Below, piece after piece: positions 34,748-43,905 of a DNA stretch of 64,000 nt. Below the pieces are notes generated by a model. That model saw only the letters and a list, made by a program, of their open reading frames with translations. It was not told the DNA's origin and did not search any database. The stretch is from Streptomyces hygroscopicus subsp. hygroscopicus. GTDB lineage: Bacteria > Actinomycetota > Actinomycetes > Streptomycetales > Streptomycetaceae. The stretch is from the NCBI RefSeq assembly GCF_030269125.1, contig NZ_BSSM01000005.1:186001-250000 (forward strand). Direction: 5' to 3'. Position 1 is the stretch's first letter. Each line of letters starts with the position of its first letter. The translations under genes and the position numbers were made by a program.

Positions 34748-35560
34748 GTGACCACCCCGGAAGCCGAACAACCCCACGCCCCCCGCCCCGAGGCGCGGCT
34801 CGAACAGGCCGTACGGGCCGCAGAGCAGGCGTTGATCGAGTACGAGATCGCCGTGGAGACCTTCCGCGTCGAGGTCGAGAACTTCTCCCGGCTGCACGAA
34901 CAGCGCCTCGGCCCGCTCTACCTGCGCCTGGAAGAGCTGGACGCCGAGATCGCCGAGGCGACGGCGGCCCGCACCGGTGACCCGGAGGACGTGCGCCGTG
35001 CCGAGGAGGCCCGCGCCAACGTCCTGCCGATCCCCGGTGTCGAGGAGCTGATGCACGGCTGGATGGACGGCCACGGCCTCTATCCCGAGGCCGCCGCCAT
35101 GCTCACCGACCAGGCGGTGCGTCCCCCGGAGCGGGTACGGCCCGGCGAGGAGGCCCGCAAGCTCTACCGCGAGCTGGCCCGCAAGGCCCACCCGGACCTG
35201 GCGCAGGAGGAGGACGAGCGCGCCCGGCGCGAGGAGTTCATCACCCGCGTCAACGCCGCCTACGCCCGCGGCGACGAGGCCCTGCTGAAGGAACTGGCCG
35301 AGGAGTGGGCGGCGGGACCGGTACCGCCCGAGCGGCGCCCGAGCCCCGCCGAGGAGCTGTACGCCCGCCTCGAATGGCTCTCCCAGCGCAAGGAACTGCT
35401 CAACCTGGTCGCCCGCGAACTGGAGGACGGCGCCATCGCCGGCATGCTCCGCCTCGCCCCGGACGATCCCGACGCGCTGCTGGAGGAGATCGCCGAAAAG
35501 CTCCGCGCCGACATCACCCGGCGGGAGGCTGAGTTGGCGGCCCTGCTGGAGCAGGGCTGA
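34748..35560 (+). CDS. J-domain-like coiled-coil protein
   Basis: 270 residues. An N-terminal coiled-coil (about 12-85) is followed by a J-like segment, LYRELARKAHPDLAQ (about 138-152). It contains the HPD tripeptide that stimulates Hsp70 ATPase, with helix III material FITRVNAAYARGDEALL after it. The C-terminal third is again helical (LEWLSQRKELLNLVARELED). It is probably a DnaK co-chaperone with an unusual position of the J domain, but no client is known. GTG 34748 follows TACGCT by five bases, so the message may be leaderless. The rhodanese gene follows 31 bp later. Confidence 0.75.
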   Translation: MTTPEAEQPHAPRPEARLEQAVRAAEQALIEYEIAVETFRVEVENFSRLHEQRLGPLYLRLEELDAEIAEATAARTGDPEDVRRAEEARANVLPIPGVEELMHGWMDGHGLYPEAAAMLTDQAVRPPERVRPGEEARKLYRELARKAHPDLAQEEDERARREEFITRVNAAYARGDEALLKELAEEWAAGPVPPERRPSPAEELYARLEWLSQRKELLNLVARELEDGAIAGMLRLAPDDPDALLEEIAEKLRADITRREAELAALLEQG

Positions 35561-35591
35561 ACCGCGCCCGCGGTCGGGTAGCGTCGGAGGC

Positions 35592-35939
35592 ATGAACTTC
35601 GGAGCTGGTGTGCCCACGGTCGGTGTCACGGACCTCAAGGACGACGACTTCCTGCTGGACGTCCGCGAGGACGACGAGTGGCGGGCGGGCCACGCCGGGG
35701 GAGCGCTGCACATCCCGACCAGCGAGTTCGTGGCCCGGTACGGCGAGCTGACCGAGGCCGCGCCGCAGGACGGCCGCGTCCATGTGATCTGCCGCTCCGG
35801 CGGCCGGTCCGCCCAGGTCACCATGTACCTGGTGCAGCAGGGCATCGACGCGGTGAACGTCGACGGCGGCATGCAGTCCTGGGCGGCCGCGGGCCGCCCG
35901 GTGGTCACCGACGACGGCCGGCCGGGCCACGTGCTCTAG
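35592..35939 (+). CDS. Single-domain rhodanese
   Basis: 115 residues, one rhodanese domain. The persulfide-forming Cys lies in the active loop CRSGGRS (about residues 67-73). LLDVREDDEWRAGHAGGALHIP is the other signature. Such proteins carry sulfane sulfur between partners, with cyanide, thiosulfate or protein thiols as acceptors; the partner here is unknown. Cytoplasmic, no signal peptide. It may be co-transcribed with the J-domain gene 31 bp upstream. Confidence 0.93.
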   Translation: MNFGAGVPTVGVTDLKDDDFLLDVREDDEWRAGHAGGALHIPTSEFVARYGELTEAAPQDGRVHVICRSGGRSAQVTMYLVQQGIDAVNVDGGMQSWAAAGRPVVTDDGRPGHVL

Positions 35940-35960
35940 TCACCCCGGCAGGCCGCGCGG

Positions 35961-36413
35961 TCAGCCGAGCGGGTGTGCCGCCAGCGTGTCCCGAGCCCTC
36001 CTCGTACGCCGCCGCCGGGCCGAGCGCCAGTTCCAGGTGCTTGACCCCGGCGTGGTGGCGGTGCGGGAGAGAGAGTCGTTGTCCGCGCCGGAGCCACCGT
36101 GCAGATGCTGTGCCGTCTGCACGGCGGGCAGTTCCGGGCCGCCGGGGGGTGCGGAGGGGGTGTGGCGGGTGGCCGGCATGGCCCGCAGATCGATGTACCG
36201 TTCCGCGGCCTGCACGGCCACCGCCTGGAAGGCCGCGGCCGGGTGTTTGAACTGCTCCCGCGCGCCGGTGTGTTCACCGGTCATGTCCAGCACCCGCTCG
36301 CCCGGCCCGAGCACCGCGCACAGGTGCCGGTGGCGAGCAGGGCGTGCAGCCGCTCCCCGGCGCCCTCGGTCCTCGGCCGCCGCGTGCTGCTCCTCGGTGA
36401 AGATGAGGTCCAT
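35961..36413 (-). pseudogene. Acyl-CoA dehydrogenase remnant
   Basis: Leftward translation starts MDLIFTEEQHAAAE, the usual beginning of an acyl-CoA dehydrogenase. It then jumps after a few residues to the C-terminal domain: VLDMTGEHTGAREQFKHPAA, FQAVAVQAAERYIDLRAM, AVQTAQHLHGGSGADNDS. The next part, HHAGVKHLELALGPAAAYEEG, is in another frame, and the end (LAAHPLG) returns to the first. About 200 central residues are missing, including most of the FAD and substrate site. Two frameshifts are visible. It lies just beyond paaE and may once have belonged to the catabolic region. Confidence 0.75.
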
Positions 36414-36538
36414 GGCCTGTCCCCCGACGGTGCGAGTCGCCGACTGAGGGGCCGTCAGGACGGAACAGCCTCAGGAAAAGGGAGCCTCGACGGTCCTTCC
36501 TCCGCGGCGGGTTGCCTCGCGGGTTGCGTGGTACGTCC

Positions 36539-37603
36539 TCAGCGGTCGAAGTCCAGCTCCACCTGTTCGGTCAGCGGATGGGACTGGCAGGCCAGTACGT
36601 ATCCGGCGTCCGTCTCGTCCTCTTCCAGGGCGAAGTTGCGGTCCATGCGGACCTCGCCGGAGACCAGGAAGGCCCGGCAGGTGCCGCAGACCCCGCCCTT
36701 GCAGGCGTAGGGCGCGTCGGGACGGTTGCGCAGCACCGTCTCCAGCAGGGACTCGCCCTCCTGCACGGGCCAGGTGCCGCCGCGTCCGTCGAGGCGGGCC
36801 GTGACGGTGCTGTGCGCGGCCGCCGGTGCGGTGCCCGCCGCGGTCGGGCCGGAGTCCACGTGGAAGATCTCCTGGTGGATCCGCGCGCGGTCCACGCCCA
36901 GTTCGCGCAGCGCCCCCTCGGCGCCCTGCACCAGCCCGTAGGGCCCGCACAGGAACCATCCCGCCACCTGCTCCAACGGCAGCAGCGCGGGCAGGAGTCC
37001 GGCGAGGCGCGCCCGGTCGAGCCGGCCGGACGGCAGGCCCGCCTGCTGCTCCTCCCGGGAGAGCACGGTCACCAGTTGGAGCCGCTCCGGATAGCGGTCC
37101 TTCAGATCGGCGACCTCCTCCAGGAACATCGTGGACGCGGCCGTACGGTCACCCCGTATCAGACAGAACCGCGCCCCCGGCTCACGCGCCAGCAGGGTGG
37201 AGACGATGGACAGCACCGGGGTGATGCCGCTGCCGCCGACGATCGCCGCGTACAGCCCCGGCGCCGGTTCCAGGGTGAAGCGCCCGGCCGGGGTCATCAC
37301 CTCCAGCTCGTCCCCGACGTTGATCTCCTTGAGCGCGTAGGTGGAGAAGGCGCCGCCCTCCACCAGGCGAACCCCCACCCGCAGGCTGCTGGGTCCCTCG
37401 GTGTCCGGGCCGGGCGCGGGGGAGCAGATCGAATAGGTCCGGCGCACCTCCGCGCCGTCCACCCGGCGCCGCAGCGCGAGGTGCTGGCCGGGTGCGTGCC
37501 GGTAATCCGCGCGCAGCTCGGGCGGGACGGTGAGGGTGAGGGCCACGGAGTCGTCGGTGAGCCGGTCGACCGCGGCCACCTGGAGCGGGTGGAAGCGCGC
37601 CAT
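36539..37603 (-). CDS. paaE: Phenylacetyl-CoA epoxidase reductase subunit PaaE
   Basis: 354 residues. It passes electrons from NADPH to the di-iron oxygenase PaaA. The FAD domain has RRTYSICSP, the NADP domain has GGSGITPVLS, and the C-terminal plant-type [2Fe-2S] domain has CKGGVCGTC with a fourth Cys in VLACQSHP. The order FAD, NAD, ferredoxin is that of PaaE (older name PaaK). Its ATG overlaps the paaD stop (TGATG), and it is the last gene of the paaABCDE transcript. Confidence 0.95.
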   Translation of the reverse strand: MARFHPLQVAAVDRLTDDSVALTLTVPPELRADYRHAPGQHLALRRRVDGAEVRRTYSICSPAPGPDTEGPSSLRVGVRLVEGGAFSTYALKEINVGDELEVMTPAGRFTLEPAPGLYAAIVGGSGITPVLSIVSTLLAREPGARFCLIRGDRTAASTMFLEEVADLKDRYPERLQLVTVLSREEQQAGLPSGRLDRARLAGLLPALLPLEQVAGWFLCGPYGLVQGAEGALRELGVDRARIHQEIFHVDSGPTAAGTAPAAAHSTVTARLDGRGGTWPVQEGESLLETVLRNRPDAPYACKGGVCGTCRAFLVSGEVRMDRNFALEEDETDAGYVLACQSHPLTEQVELDFDR

Positions 37604-38130
37604 CACAACTCCTTGAAGTGGTCGAACGGTTCGCGGCAGGACAGACAGCGGCGCAGTGCCTTGCACGCGGTGGAGGAGAACCTGCTCAGCAGCTCGGTGT
37701 CGGGCGAGCCGCAGTGCGGGCAGGGGACCGGCTCGGCCTCGGTGGCGTCGGTGCGCGTCGGGCCGAGGGTCAGCGGTACGGGACCGGAGGTCTCGCGCAC
37801 CCTCGGCGGGGCTATGCCGAACTCCCTGAGTTTGCGCCGGCCCTCGGGCGTGATGTCGTCGGTCGACCAGGCGGGTGTGAGCACCCTGCGCACCGTGACC
37901 TCGCGCAGGCCGTGCTCCCGCAGGACCCGCTCGATGTCGAGGGACATCGCCTCGACGGCCGGGCAGCCGGTGTAGGTGGGGGTCAGGTCGACCTCGGCGG
38001 CGTCGGTGCCGTGCAGGTGCACCGCACGCACCACGCCCAGCTCATGGAGCGTCAGCACCGGAAGCTCGGGATCGGGGACCGAGCCGGCCAGCTCCAGCAG
38101 CTCCGCCTCCAGGGCGGTGGCGGTCACCAT
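37603..38130 (-). CDS. paaD: PaaD, iron-sulfur maturation factor of the epoxidase
   Basis: 175 residues. The N-terminal MIP18/DUF59 domain (about 5-95) has DPELPVLTLHELGVV and TPTYTGCPAVEAM, with the Cys typical of Fe-S carriers. A C-terminal zinc-ribbon has two pairs, CPHC and, after a spacer, CKALRRCLSC. PaaD is needed to assemble the cluster of PaaE. The ATG overlaps the end of paaC by seven bases. Confidence 0.95.
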   Translation of the reverse strand: MVTATALEAELLELAGSVPDPELPVLTLHELGVVRAVHLHGTDAAEVDLTPTYTGCPAVEAMSLDIERVLREHGLREVTVRRVLTPAWSTDDITPEGRRKLREFGIAPPRVRETSGPVPLTLGPTRTDATEAEPVPCPHCGSPDTELLSRFSSTACKALRRCLSCREPFDHFKEL

Positions 38131-38855
38131 GACGCCCCCGGATGGCTGCGGTGCAGATGCTGCATCTCCGCGAGCATCCGGCCGAAGGGCTCGGTGTGGA
38201 TGCCCTGGCGGCCCGCGCCCGCCGACCAGGCCCCGGTGCGCGGCCCCTCGGGAACCGTCAGGGTGGCCCGGTCGAGCACCTCGGCGACCGACTCCAGCCA
38301 ACGGGACTCCAGGGCCGCCCAGTCGACGTCCAGTCCCTCCACGGGCTGGAACATCTCCCCGGTGAACCGCCACAGCGCGGCACAGGCGCGCCGCATCCGC
38401 TCATGGCTGGTCCCGGTGCCGTCACCGAGGCGCCGGGTCCACTGCTCGGCGTGGTCGCGGTGGTAGGCGACCTCCTTGACCGCCTTCGCGGCCAGCGGGG
38501 CGAACGGTCCGTCCCCGGCGGCGAGTTCGGCGTGCAGGAGATGCTGGTAGGTGGAGAAGTACAGCTGCCGGGCGATGGTGTGGGCGAAGTCGCCGTTCGG
38601 CTGCTCGACCAGCTGGAGGTTGCGGAAGGACCGTTCCTCGCGCAGATAGGCCAGTTCGTCCTCGTCGCCGACCAGGGACAGCAGGACCCGGGCCTGGCCG
38701 AGCAGGTCGAGGGCGATGTTCGCGAGGGCGACCTCCTCCTCCAGCGCGGGGGCGTGCCCGGCCCACTCCCCCAGGCGGTGGGAGAGCACCAGGGCGTCGT
38801 CGCCGAGCGCGAGCGCGGCGGTCACCGGGACGGTGGCGGAGCCGGTGGCGGTCAC
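38124..38855 (-). CDS. paaC: Phenylacetyl-CoA epoxidase structural subunit PaaC
   Basis: 243 residues, all-helical ferritin-like fold that forms the stable heterodimer with PaaA. PaaC lacks the full set of iron ligands, as usual; LALANIALDLLGQAR-like (VALANIALDLLGQAR) and EVAYHRDHAEQW segments match the family. GTG 38855 overlaps the paaB stop (GTGA) and follows no strong ribosome site, so translation is likely coupled. Confidence 0.95.
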   Translation of the reverse strand: MTATGSATVPVTAALALGDDALVLSHRLGEWAGHAPALEEEVALANIALDLLGQARVLLSLVGDEDELAYLREERSFRNLQLVEQPNGDFAHTIARQLYFSTYQHLLHAELAAGDGPFAPLAAKAVKEVAYHRDHAEQWTRRLGDGTGTSHERMRRACAALWRFTGEMFQPVEGLDVDWAALESRWLESVAEVLDRATLTVPEGPRTGAWSAGAGRQGIHTEPFGRMLAEMQHLHRSHPGASW

Positions 38856-39135
38856 AGGTGCTTCACCCCTTCCGGGATCTCGTAGAAGGTCGGATGCCGG
38901 TAGGGCTTGTCGGCGGCCGGCTCGAAGAAGGGGTCCTTCTCGTCCGGCGAGGACGCGGTGATCGCGGCGGCCGGGACGACCCAGATGGAGACGCCCTCGC
39001 CGCGCCGGGTGTACAGATCGCGGGCGTTGCGCAGGGCCAGCTCGGCGTCGGGCGCGTGCAGGCTGCCGGCGTGGGTGTGGGAGAGGCCGCGCCGGGAGCG
39101 CACGAAGACCTCCCACAGGGGCCAGTCGGTGGTGC

Positions 39136-39139
<4 letters not shown>
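38852..39139 (-). CDS. paaB: Phenylacetyl-CoA epoxidase subunit PaaB
   Basis: 95 residues, the usual size. Conserved features are [20 protein letters not shown] at the start, [15 protein letters not shown], and IWVVPAAAI. PaaB bridges PaaAC dimers in the complex. ATG overlaps the paaA stop by ATGA. Confidence 0.96.
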
Positions 39140-40170
<1,031 letters not shown>

Positions 40171-40211
40171 GCGATCTCCCTGACCTCGGGCTCTGCGGTG
40201 GAATTCTCCCG

Positions 40212-40225
40212 ACCGATCGTTCGGT
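40212..40225. promoter_or_regulatory. Putative PaaR operator before paaA
   Basis: ACCGATCGTTCGGT is a near-perfect palindrome of the form ACCGNNCGNNCGGT, 42 bp upstream of the paaA start. It is the exact reverse complement of the site at 45687. I recall the same core in the TetR-type PaaR operator of Corynebacterium glutamicum. Confidence 0.7.
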
Positions 40226-40601
40226 CCGTGCGCATCAATGGTGTGCCGGGCCGCCGGACAGTGTCAACCGCTGTGGAAAACTCCGCGCGGAAGCTGTGGA
40301 CGAGTGAGGCTCTTGGACGAGTGAGGCTCGTGGACCGGCGATGCCCGCGGACCGGCGATGCCCGCGGACGAGCGAGGCCGTCGGCGGGCGGAGTCGGTGG
40401 ACCGGGCTGCGGGGAAGGGAGGGGCGGCCCCCGGGGCTGCGCTCGGAGGCCGGGGCTGAGTACCGTTCCGTGCATGTGCCGCGATGGGGCGCTCGTGGAC
40501 CGCGCGGCGCCTGTGCCGGGCGGCCGTATCGGATGGGCCGGCCCCTGGGACCGACCCGGTGGGCCGACCCACGACTGAGGCGGAATTGGGGGACGGGCGG
40601 A
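40226..40601. other. Gap between paaA and the DUF5819 gene
   Basis: 376 bp. Contents are two imperfect DnaA boxes (TGTGGAAAA at 40272 and TGTGGACGA at 40295) and five 17-bp tandem repeats. GC-rich sequence without a recognisable gene runs up to the ATG at 40602. Long frames here overlap the repeats and look spurious. Confidence 0.5.
40298..40382. repeat. Five 17-bp tandem repeats
   Basis: Units start at 40298, 40315, 40332, 40349 and 40366, each beginning GGAC. Units 1 and 2 (GGACGAGTGAGGCTCTT type) differ by one base, units 3 and 4 (GGACCGGCGATGCCCGC) are identical, and unit 5 is a hybrid of both kinds. Confidence 0.88.
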
Positions 40602-41774
40602 ATGGACGCGTACGACGAGGACCCGGGGGCCGCGCGCGGCCCGGACGGGCAGGGCGGGGCGCGTCCCCCGGAGACACCGCGGGACCGGAAGACCTCAGAG
40701 GCCCCGGAGGTCGGTGAGGAGCCGGAGGCACCGGCGAACCCAGGGATGCAGCAGGCACAAGGGCATCCCGGGATACAGCAGGCCCCGGAGACGTGGGAGG
40801 AGCCCGAGGCCCCAGGGACACCTGAGATGCAGGCGCCTCCAGAGGCTTCGGAGGCACCGGAGGCTTCGGAGGCTTCGGAGGCATCAGAGGTCTCGCAGGC
40901 CGCGAGGACCTCCGAGGCGCCGGAGACCCCTGGGAGCCGTGGATTGTCCGCGGGCCCGGAGGTCATGGGGATACAAGGGGAGCCCGAGAGTCCGACAAGC
41001 CCGGAAGGCACCCCGGAAGGCAGCCCGGAACGCCTCCCGGAGGACGGGCGCGACGCCGGCTCCGCCGAGCAGGAACCGGCGGCCCCCTTCCCTGCGCCCC
41101 GGAGCCCGACGCCTCAGGCCCCGGTCCCCCGCGGGCTCGCCGCCCTCTCCCTCCGCTACCAGATCGTCGCCGCCCTCGCCGTCGCCGTCGTCGCCGTCGG
41201 CGTGGGGGTGCACCTGCTGATGGTGTTCCTCAGCGTCGCGCCGCAGAACACGGTGTCCGAGCAGCACGGCAAGGCCGTCGAGGCATGGGTGTTCCCGGAG
41301 TTCGAACAGAACTGGAAGCTGTTCGCACCCAATCCGCTCCAGCAGAACATCGCCGTGCAGGTACGGGCCGATGTGCGGATGAAGGACGGCAGCGTGCGCA
41401 CCACCGGCTGGACCGACCTGTCCGCCCAGGACGGCGCCGCCATCGACGGCAACCCGGTGCCGAGCCACACCCAGCAGAACGAGCTGCGCCGCGCCTGGGA
41501 CTTCCTCACGGCGACGCACACCGCGGACAACCGTCCCGTCGGCCTGCGCGGCTCCCTGTCGGAGGAGTACCTGCGCCGGATCGTGGTGATGCGCCTGTAC
41601 CGCACCGATCCGACCAGCCGGCTCGGCATCGTCCAGCGGGTGCAGGTCCGGTCCTGCACCGTCGATGTGCAACCCCCCTCATGGAGCGGTGAGAAGGTGC
41701 CCGACAAGCCCTTGTACCGCGTGCTGCCCTGGTGGACCGTGAGCGCCGACGAGGCCGCCGGAGGTGTGCGGTGA
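40602..41774 (+). CDS. DUF5819 membrane protein with low-complexity N-terminus
   Basis: 390 residues. The first 170 are acidic, Pro/Glu/Ser/Ala-rich and repetitive (PEASEAPEASEASEASE at about 88-104), clearly disordered and cytoplasmic. One membrane helix follows (about 188-210, IVAALAVAVVAVGVGVHLLM), then the DUF5819 domain outside (NWKLFAPNPLQQNIAVQV, RAWDFLTATHT, EEYLRRIVVMRLYRT). DUF5819 genes are regularly paired with HTTM genes, as here through GTGA. No activity is known. The DNA of the disordered part has many short GGAGGCTTC repeats. Confidence 0.85.
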   Translation: MDAYDEDPGAARGPDGQGGARPPETPRDRKTSEAPEVGEEPEAPANPGMQQAQGHPGIQQAPETWEEPEAPGTPEMQAPPEASEAPEASEASEASEVSQAARTSEAPETPGSRGLSAGPEVMGIQGEPESPTSPEGTPEGSPERLPEDGRDAGSAEQEPAAPFPAPRSPTPQAPVPRGLAALSLRYQIVAALAVAVVAVGVGVHLLMVFLSVAPQNTVSEQHGKAVEAWVFPEFEQNWKLFAPNPLQQNIAVQVRADVRMKDGSVRTTGWTDLSAQDGAAIDGNPVPSHTQQNELRRAWDFLTATHTADNRPVGLRGSLSEEYLRRIVVMRLYRTDPTSRLGIVQRVQVRSCTVDVQPPSWSGEKVPDKPLYRVLPWWTVSADEAAGGVR

Positions 41775-43084
41775 ACCGGCTCTCCCAGTCCCTGTCCCGC
41801 GGGCTCGCCCGCGTCACCGAGGCGGCCCTCGGGCCGTACCAGAGCGCCGTGATCCGGATCGGCTTCGCGGGGACCTGGCTCTTCTTCCTGCTGCGCGAGT
41901 TTCCGCACCGCCAGGAGCTGTACGGCCCGAGCGGCCCCTGGGACTGGGGCATGGGCCGGCGGCTGACCGAGGACAACCACGCCTTCACGGCCCTGATGTG
42001 GTCGGACGGGCAGCTGTGGTTCGAGTGCTTCTACACGCTCGCGATCCTCGCCAGTGCCGCGCTGCTGCTCGGCTGGCGCACCCGTACGGCGTCCGTGCTG
42101 TTCATGGTGGGCGTCCTGTCGCTGCAGAACCGGAGCGTCTTCGTCGGCGACGGCGGTGACAACGTGCTGCACCTGATGGCCATCTACCTCGTGTTCACGC
42201 GCTGCGGACAGGTGTGGTCCCTCGACGCTCGGCGAAGAGCGCGCGGCGAGCGGGCCCCCTCCGACCGGTTCTCCTCCGACCGGGTCCCCACCGGCGACGC
42301 TCCCACCGACCGGACTCCGGCAGACCGGGTCGGCCCGCTCCTGTGGGCGGTCCTCGGCCTCGCGCTGATCACGGTGACGGCGACCGGCCGCCTCTTCGGC
42401 AACGCCTGGCTGATCCCGGTCCTGCTGTGGACCGTATGGGTGGCGCTCGGGCTGTGGTGGCTGGTCCAGCGCCTGGCGCGCTCGCCCGAGCCGCGAGTCC
42501 TGCTCGACGTGATCGCCAACGTCCTGCACAACGGCGCCCTCGTGGTCATCATGGCCGAGGCGTGCCTGATCTACGCCACCGCCGGGTGGTACAAGATCCA
42601 GGGCTCGCGCTGGCAGGACGGCACCGCCGTCTACTACCCGCTCCACCTGGACTACTTCACGCCCTGGCCCGGCCTCGCCGACCTGATGTCCACCAGCGGC
42701 ACCATCCTGATGATCGTGGCGTACGGCACCGTGATGGTGCAGGTCGCCTTCCCCTTCACGCTGCTCGACCGGCGGGTGAAGAACGTGCTGCTGGTGCTGC
42801 TCATGCTGGAGCACTCCGTGATCGCGGTCGTCCTCGGACTGCCGTTCTTCTCCCTGGCGATGATCACCGCGGACGCGGTCTTCCTGCCGACCTCGTTCCT
42901 GCGCCGGGTCGGCGCCCTCGCCACTCGCGCGCGCGGCCGGTTCGTCGAGGACGACGACCACGGCGACGGCCGGGACATCGGCGGGGACACAGGCCGGGAC
43001 ATCGGCGGAGGCGAGGACGGCACGGTGCCGGCGCCGCGCTCCCCGGAGGACAGCGCGCCCGGCCCCGTAGGGTTCACGGCATGA
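41771..43084 (+). CDS. HTTM domain integral membrane protein
   Basis: 437 residues with about eight hydrophobic segments. The family (horizontally transferred transmembrane domain) is related to the membrane part of vitamin K gamma-carboxylases. RIGFAGTWLFFLLREFPHRQ and ATAGWYKIQGSRWQDGTAVYYPL are typical motifs. A cytoplasmic loop (about 155-190) has the short repeat SDRxPTxDRTPADR. The last 45 residues are Asp/Gly rich. With DUF5819 it probably forms one membrane complex; substrate unknown. GTG 41771 overlaps DUF5819, and its stop overlaps the methyltransferase ATG. Confidence 0.88.
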   Translation: MNRLSQSLSRGLARVTEAALGPYQSAVIRIGFAGTWLFFLLREFPHRQELYGPSGPWDWGMGRRLTEDNHAFTALMWSDGQLWFECFYTLAILASAALLLGWRTRTASVLFMVGVLSLQNRSVFVGDGGDNVLHLMAIYLVFTRCGQVWSLDARRRARGERAPSDRFSSDRVPTGDAPTDRTPADRVGPLLWAVLGLALITVTATGRLFGNAWLIPVLLWTVWVALGLWWLVQRLARSPEPRVLLDVIANVLHNGALVVIMAEACLIYATAGWYKIQGSRWQDGTAVYYPLHLDYFTPWPGLADLMSTSGTILMIVAYGTVMVQVAFPFTLLDRRVKNVLLVLLMLEHSVIAVVLGLPFFSLAMITADAVFLPTSFLRRVGALATRARGRFVEDDDHGDGRDIGGDTGRDIGGGEDGTVPAPRSPEDSAPGPVGFTA

Positions 43085-43833
43085 CCGACCCCCTGATCCG
43101 CTGGCGCGAGTACGCCGCCTCCGCCGTGCTGCTCGACGGCTTCCACGCGCTCAAGCACGCGCTGCGCTTCGGGGCCGAGGTGCCGGTGGCGGTCACCACC
43201 GACCGGCGGGCCGCGCTCGCCCTGGCCGAGGAACTGGCCGGGGACGTCCGGGAGACCCTGGCCGTGCTGCTCACCGAAGTTCCCGAACGGACGTACGCCG
43301 GTCTCGTACCGCGCCCGCATCCGACGGGTGTCGCCGCGCTCGCCGTACGACCGTCACGCGAGGCCCGTCTGGAGGCGCTCGCCCGGATGCCGCGCACCGC
43401 CCCGGTGGTGGTCCTCGACAACCCCCGCAACCTCGGCAACGCGGGCGCCGTGATCCGGCTGGCCGCCGGTTTCGGGGCGACCGGCGTGGTCACCACCGGC
43501 ACGCTCGACCCCTGGCATCCGACCGTGGTGCGCGGCGGCGCGGGACTGCACTTCGCCACCGCCGTGGAGCGCCTGGACGTCGACGAGCTGCCGCCCGGCC
43601 CGCTGTACGCCCTGGACCCGGAGGGCGAGGACATCCGCGGCACCGAGCTTCCCGACGACGCCGTCCTCGCCTTCGGCTCGGAGCGCAGTGGGCTTTCCGC
43701 CGAGGTGCGCGCGCGGGCCGACCGTCTGCTGCGGCTGCCGATGCGCCCCCAGGTCTCCAGCTACAACCTCGCCACCAGCGTGGCGATGACGCTGTACCAC
43801 TGGAGCGCCACCGGGGGCGCCCCCGCCGCCTAG
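43081..43833 (+). CDS. SpoU/TrmH family RNA 2'-O-methyltransferase
   Basis: 250 residues. The SPOUT knot is evident: motif 1 VVLDNPRNLGNAGAVIR (Asn-Arg, about 120-135), motif 2 LAFGSERSGLS and motif 3 RPQVSSYNLATSVAMTLY. It methylates ribose in tRNA or rRNA using S-adenosylmethionine; the exact nucleotide cannot be read from sequence. The N-terminal 85 residues are an RNA-binding or substrate-specific part. ATGA overlap with the HTTM gene ties it to that operon, an odd partnership. Confidence 0.92.
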   Translation: MTDPLIRWREYAASAVLLDGFHALKHALRFGAEVPVAVTTDRRAALALAEELAGDVRETLAVLLTEVPERTYAGLVPRPHPTGVAALAVRPSREARLEALARMPRTAPVVVLDNPRNLGNAGAVIRLAAGFGATGVVTTGTLDPWHPTVVRGGAGLHFATAVERLDVDELPPGPLYALDPEGEDIRGTELPDDAVLAFGSERSGLSAEVRARADRLLRLPMRPQVSSYNLATSVAMTLYHWSATGGAPAA

Positions 43834-43861
43834 CTGTATTGCCCCGCGAGTTTGGGGGACG

Positions 43862-43897
43862 CGGCCGGCGGGAGGACGGACCCGCCCTCCCGCCGGC
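43862..43897. terminator. Terminator between the convergent SpoU and paaN genes
   Basis: A 13-bp perfect stem (43862-43874 with 43885-43897) and a 10-base loop in the 72-bp gap between two convergent genes. Confidence 0.75.
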
Positions 43898-43905
43898 CCC
43901 GGCCG

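Noticed and set aside
40272..40303. Two more DnaA boxes upstream of paaA
   Set aside because: TGTGGAAAA and TGTGGACGA each differ from the consensus at one position, and the second overlaps the 17-bp array. Too weak to call as a cluster.
40235..41011. A 258-codon minus-strand frame rich in SEASEAS and SGVPGAS repeats
   Set aside because: It mirrors the repeats of the DUF5819 gene and the 17-bp array. No ribosome site, no family.
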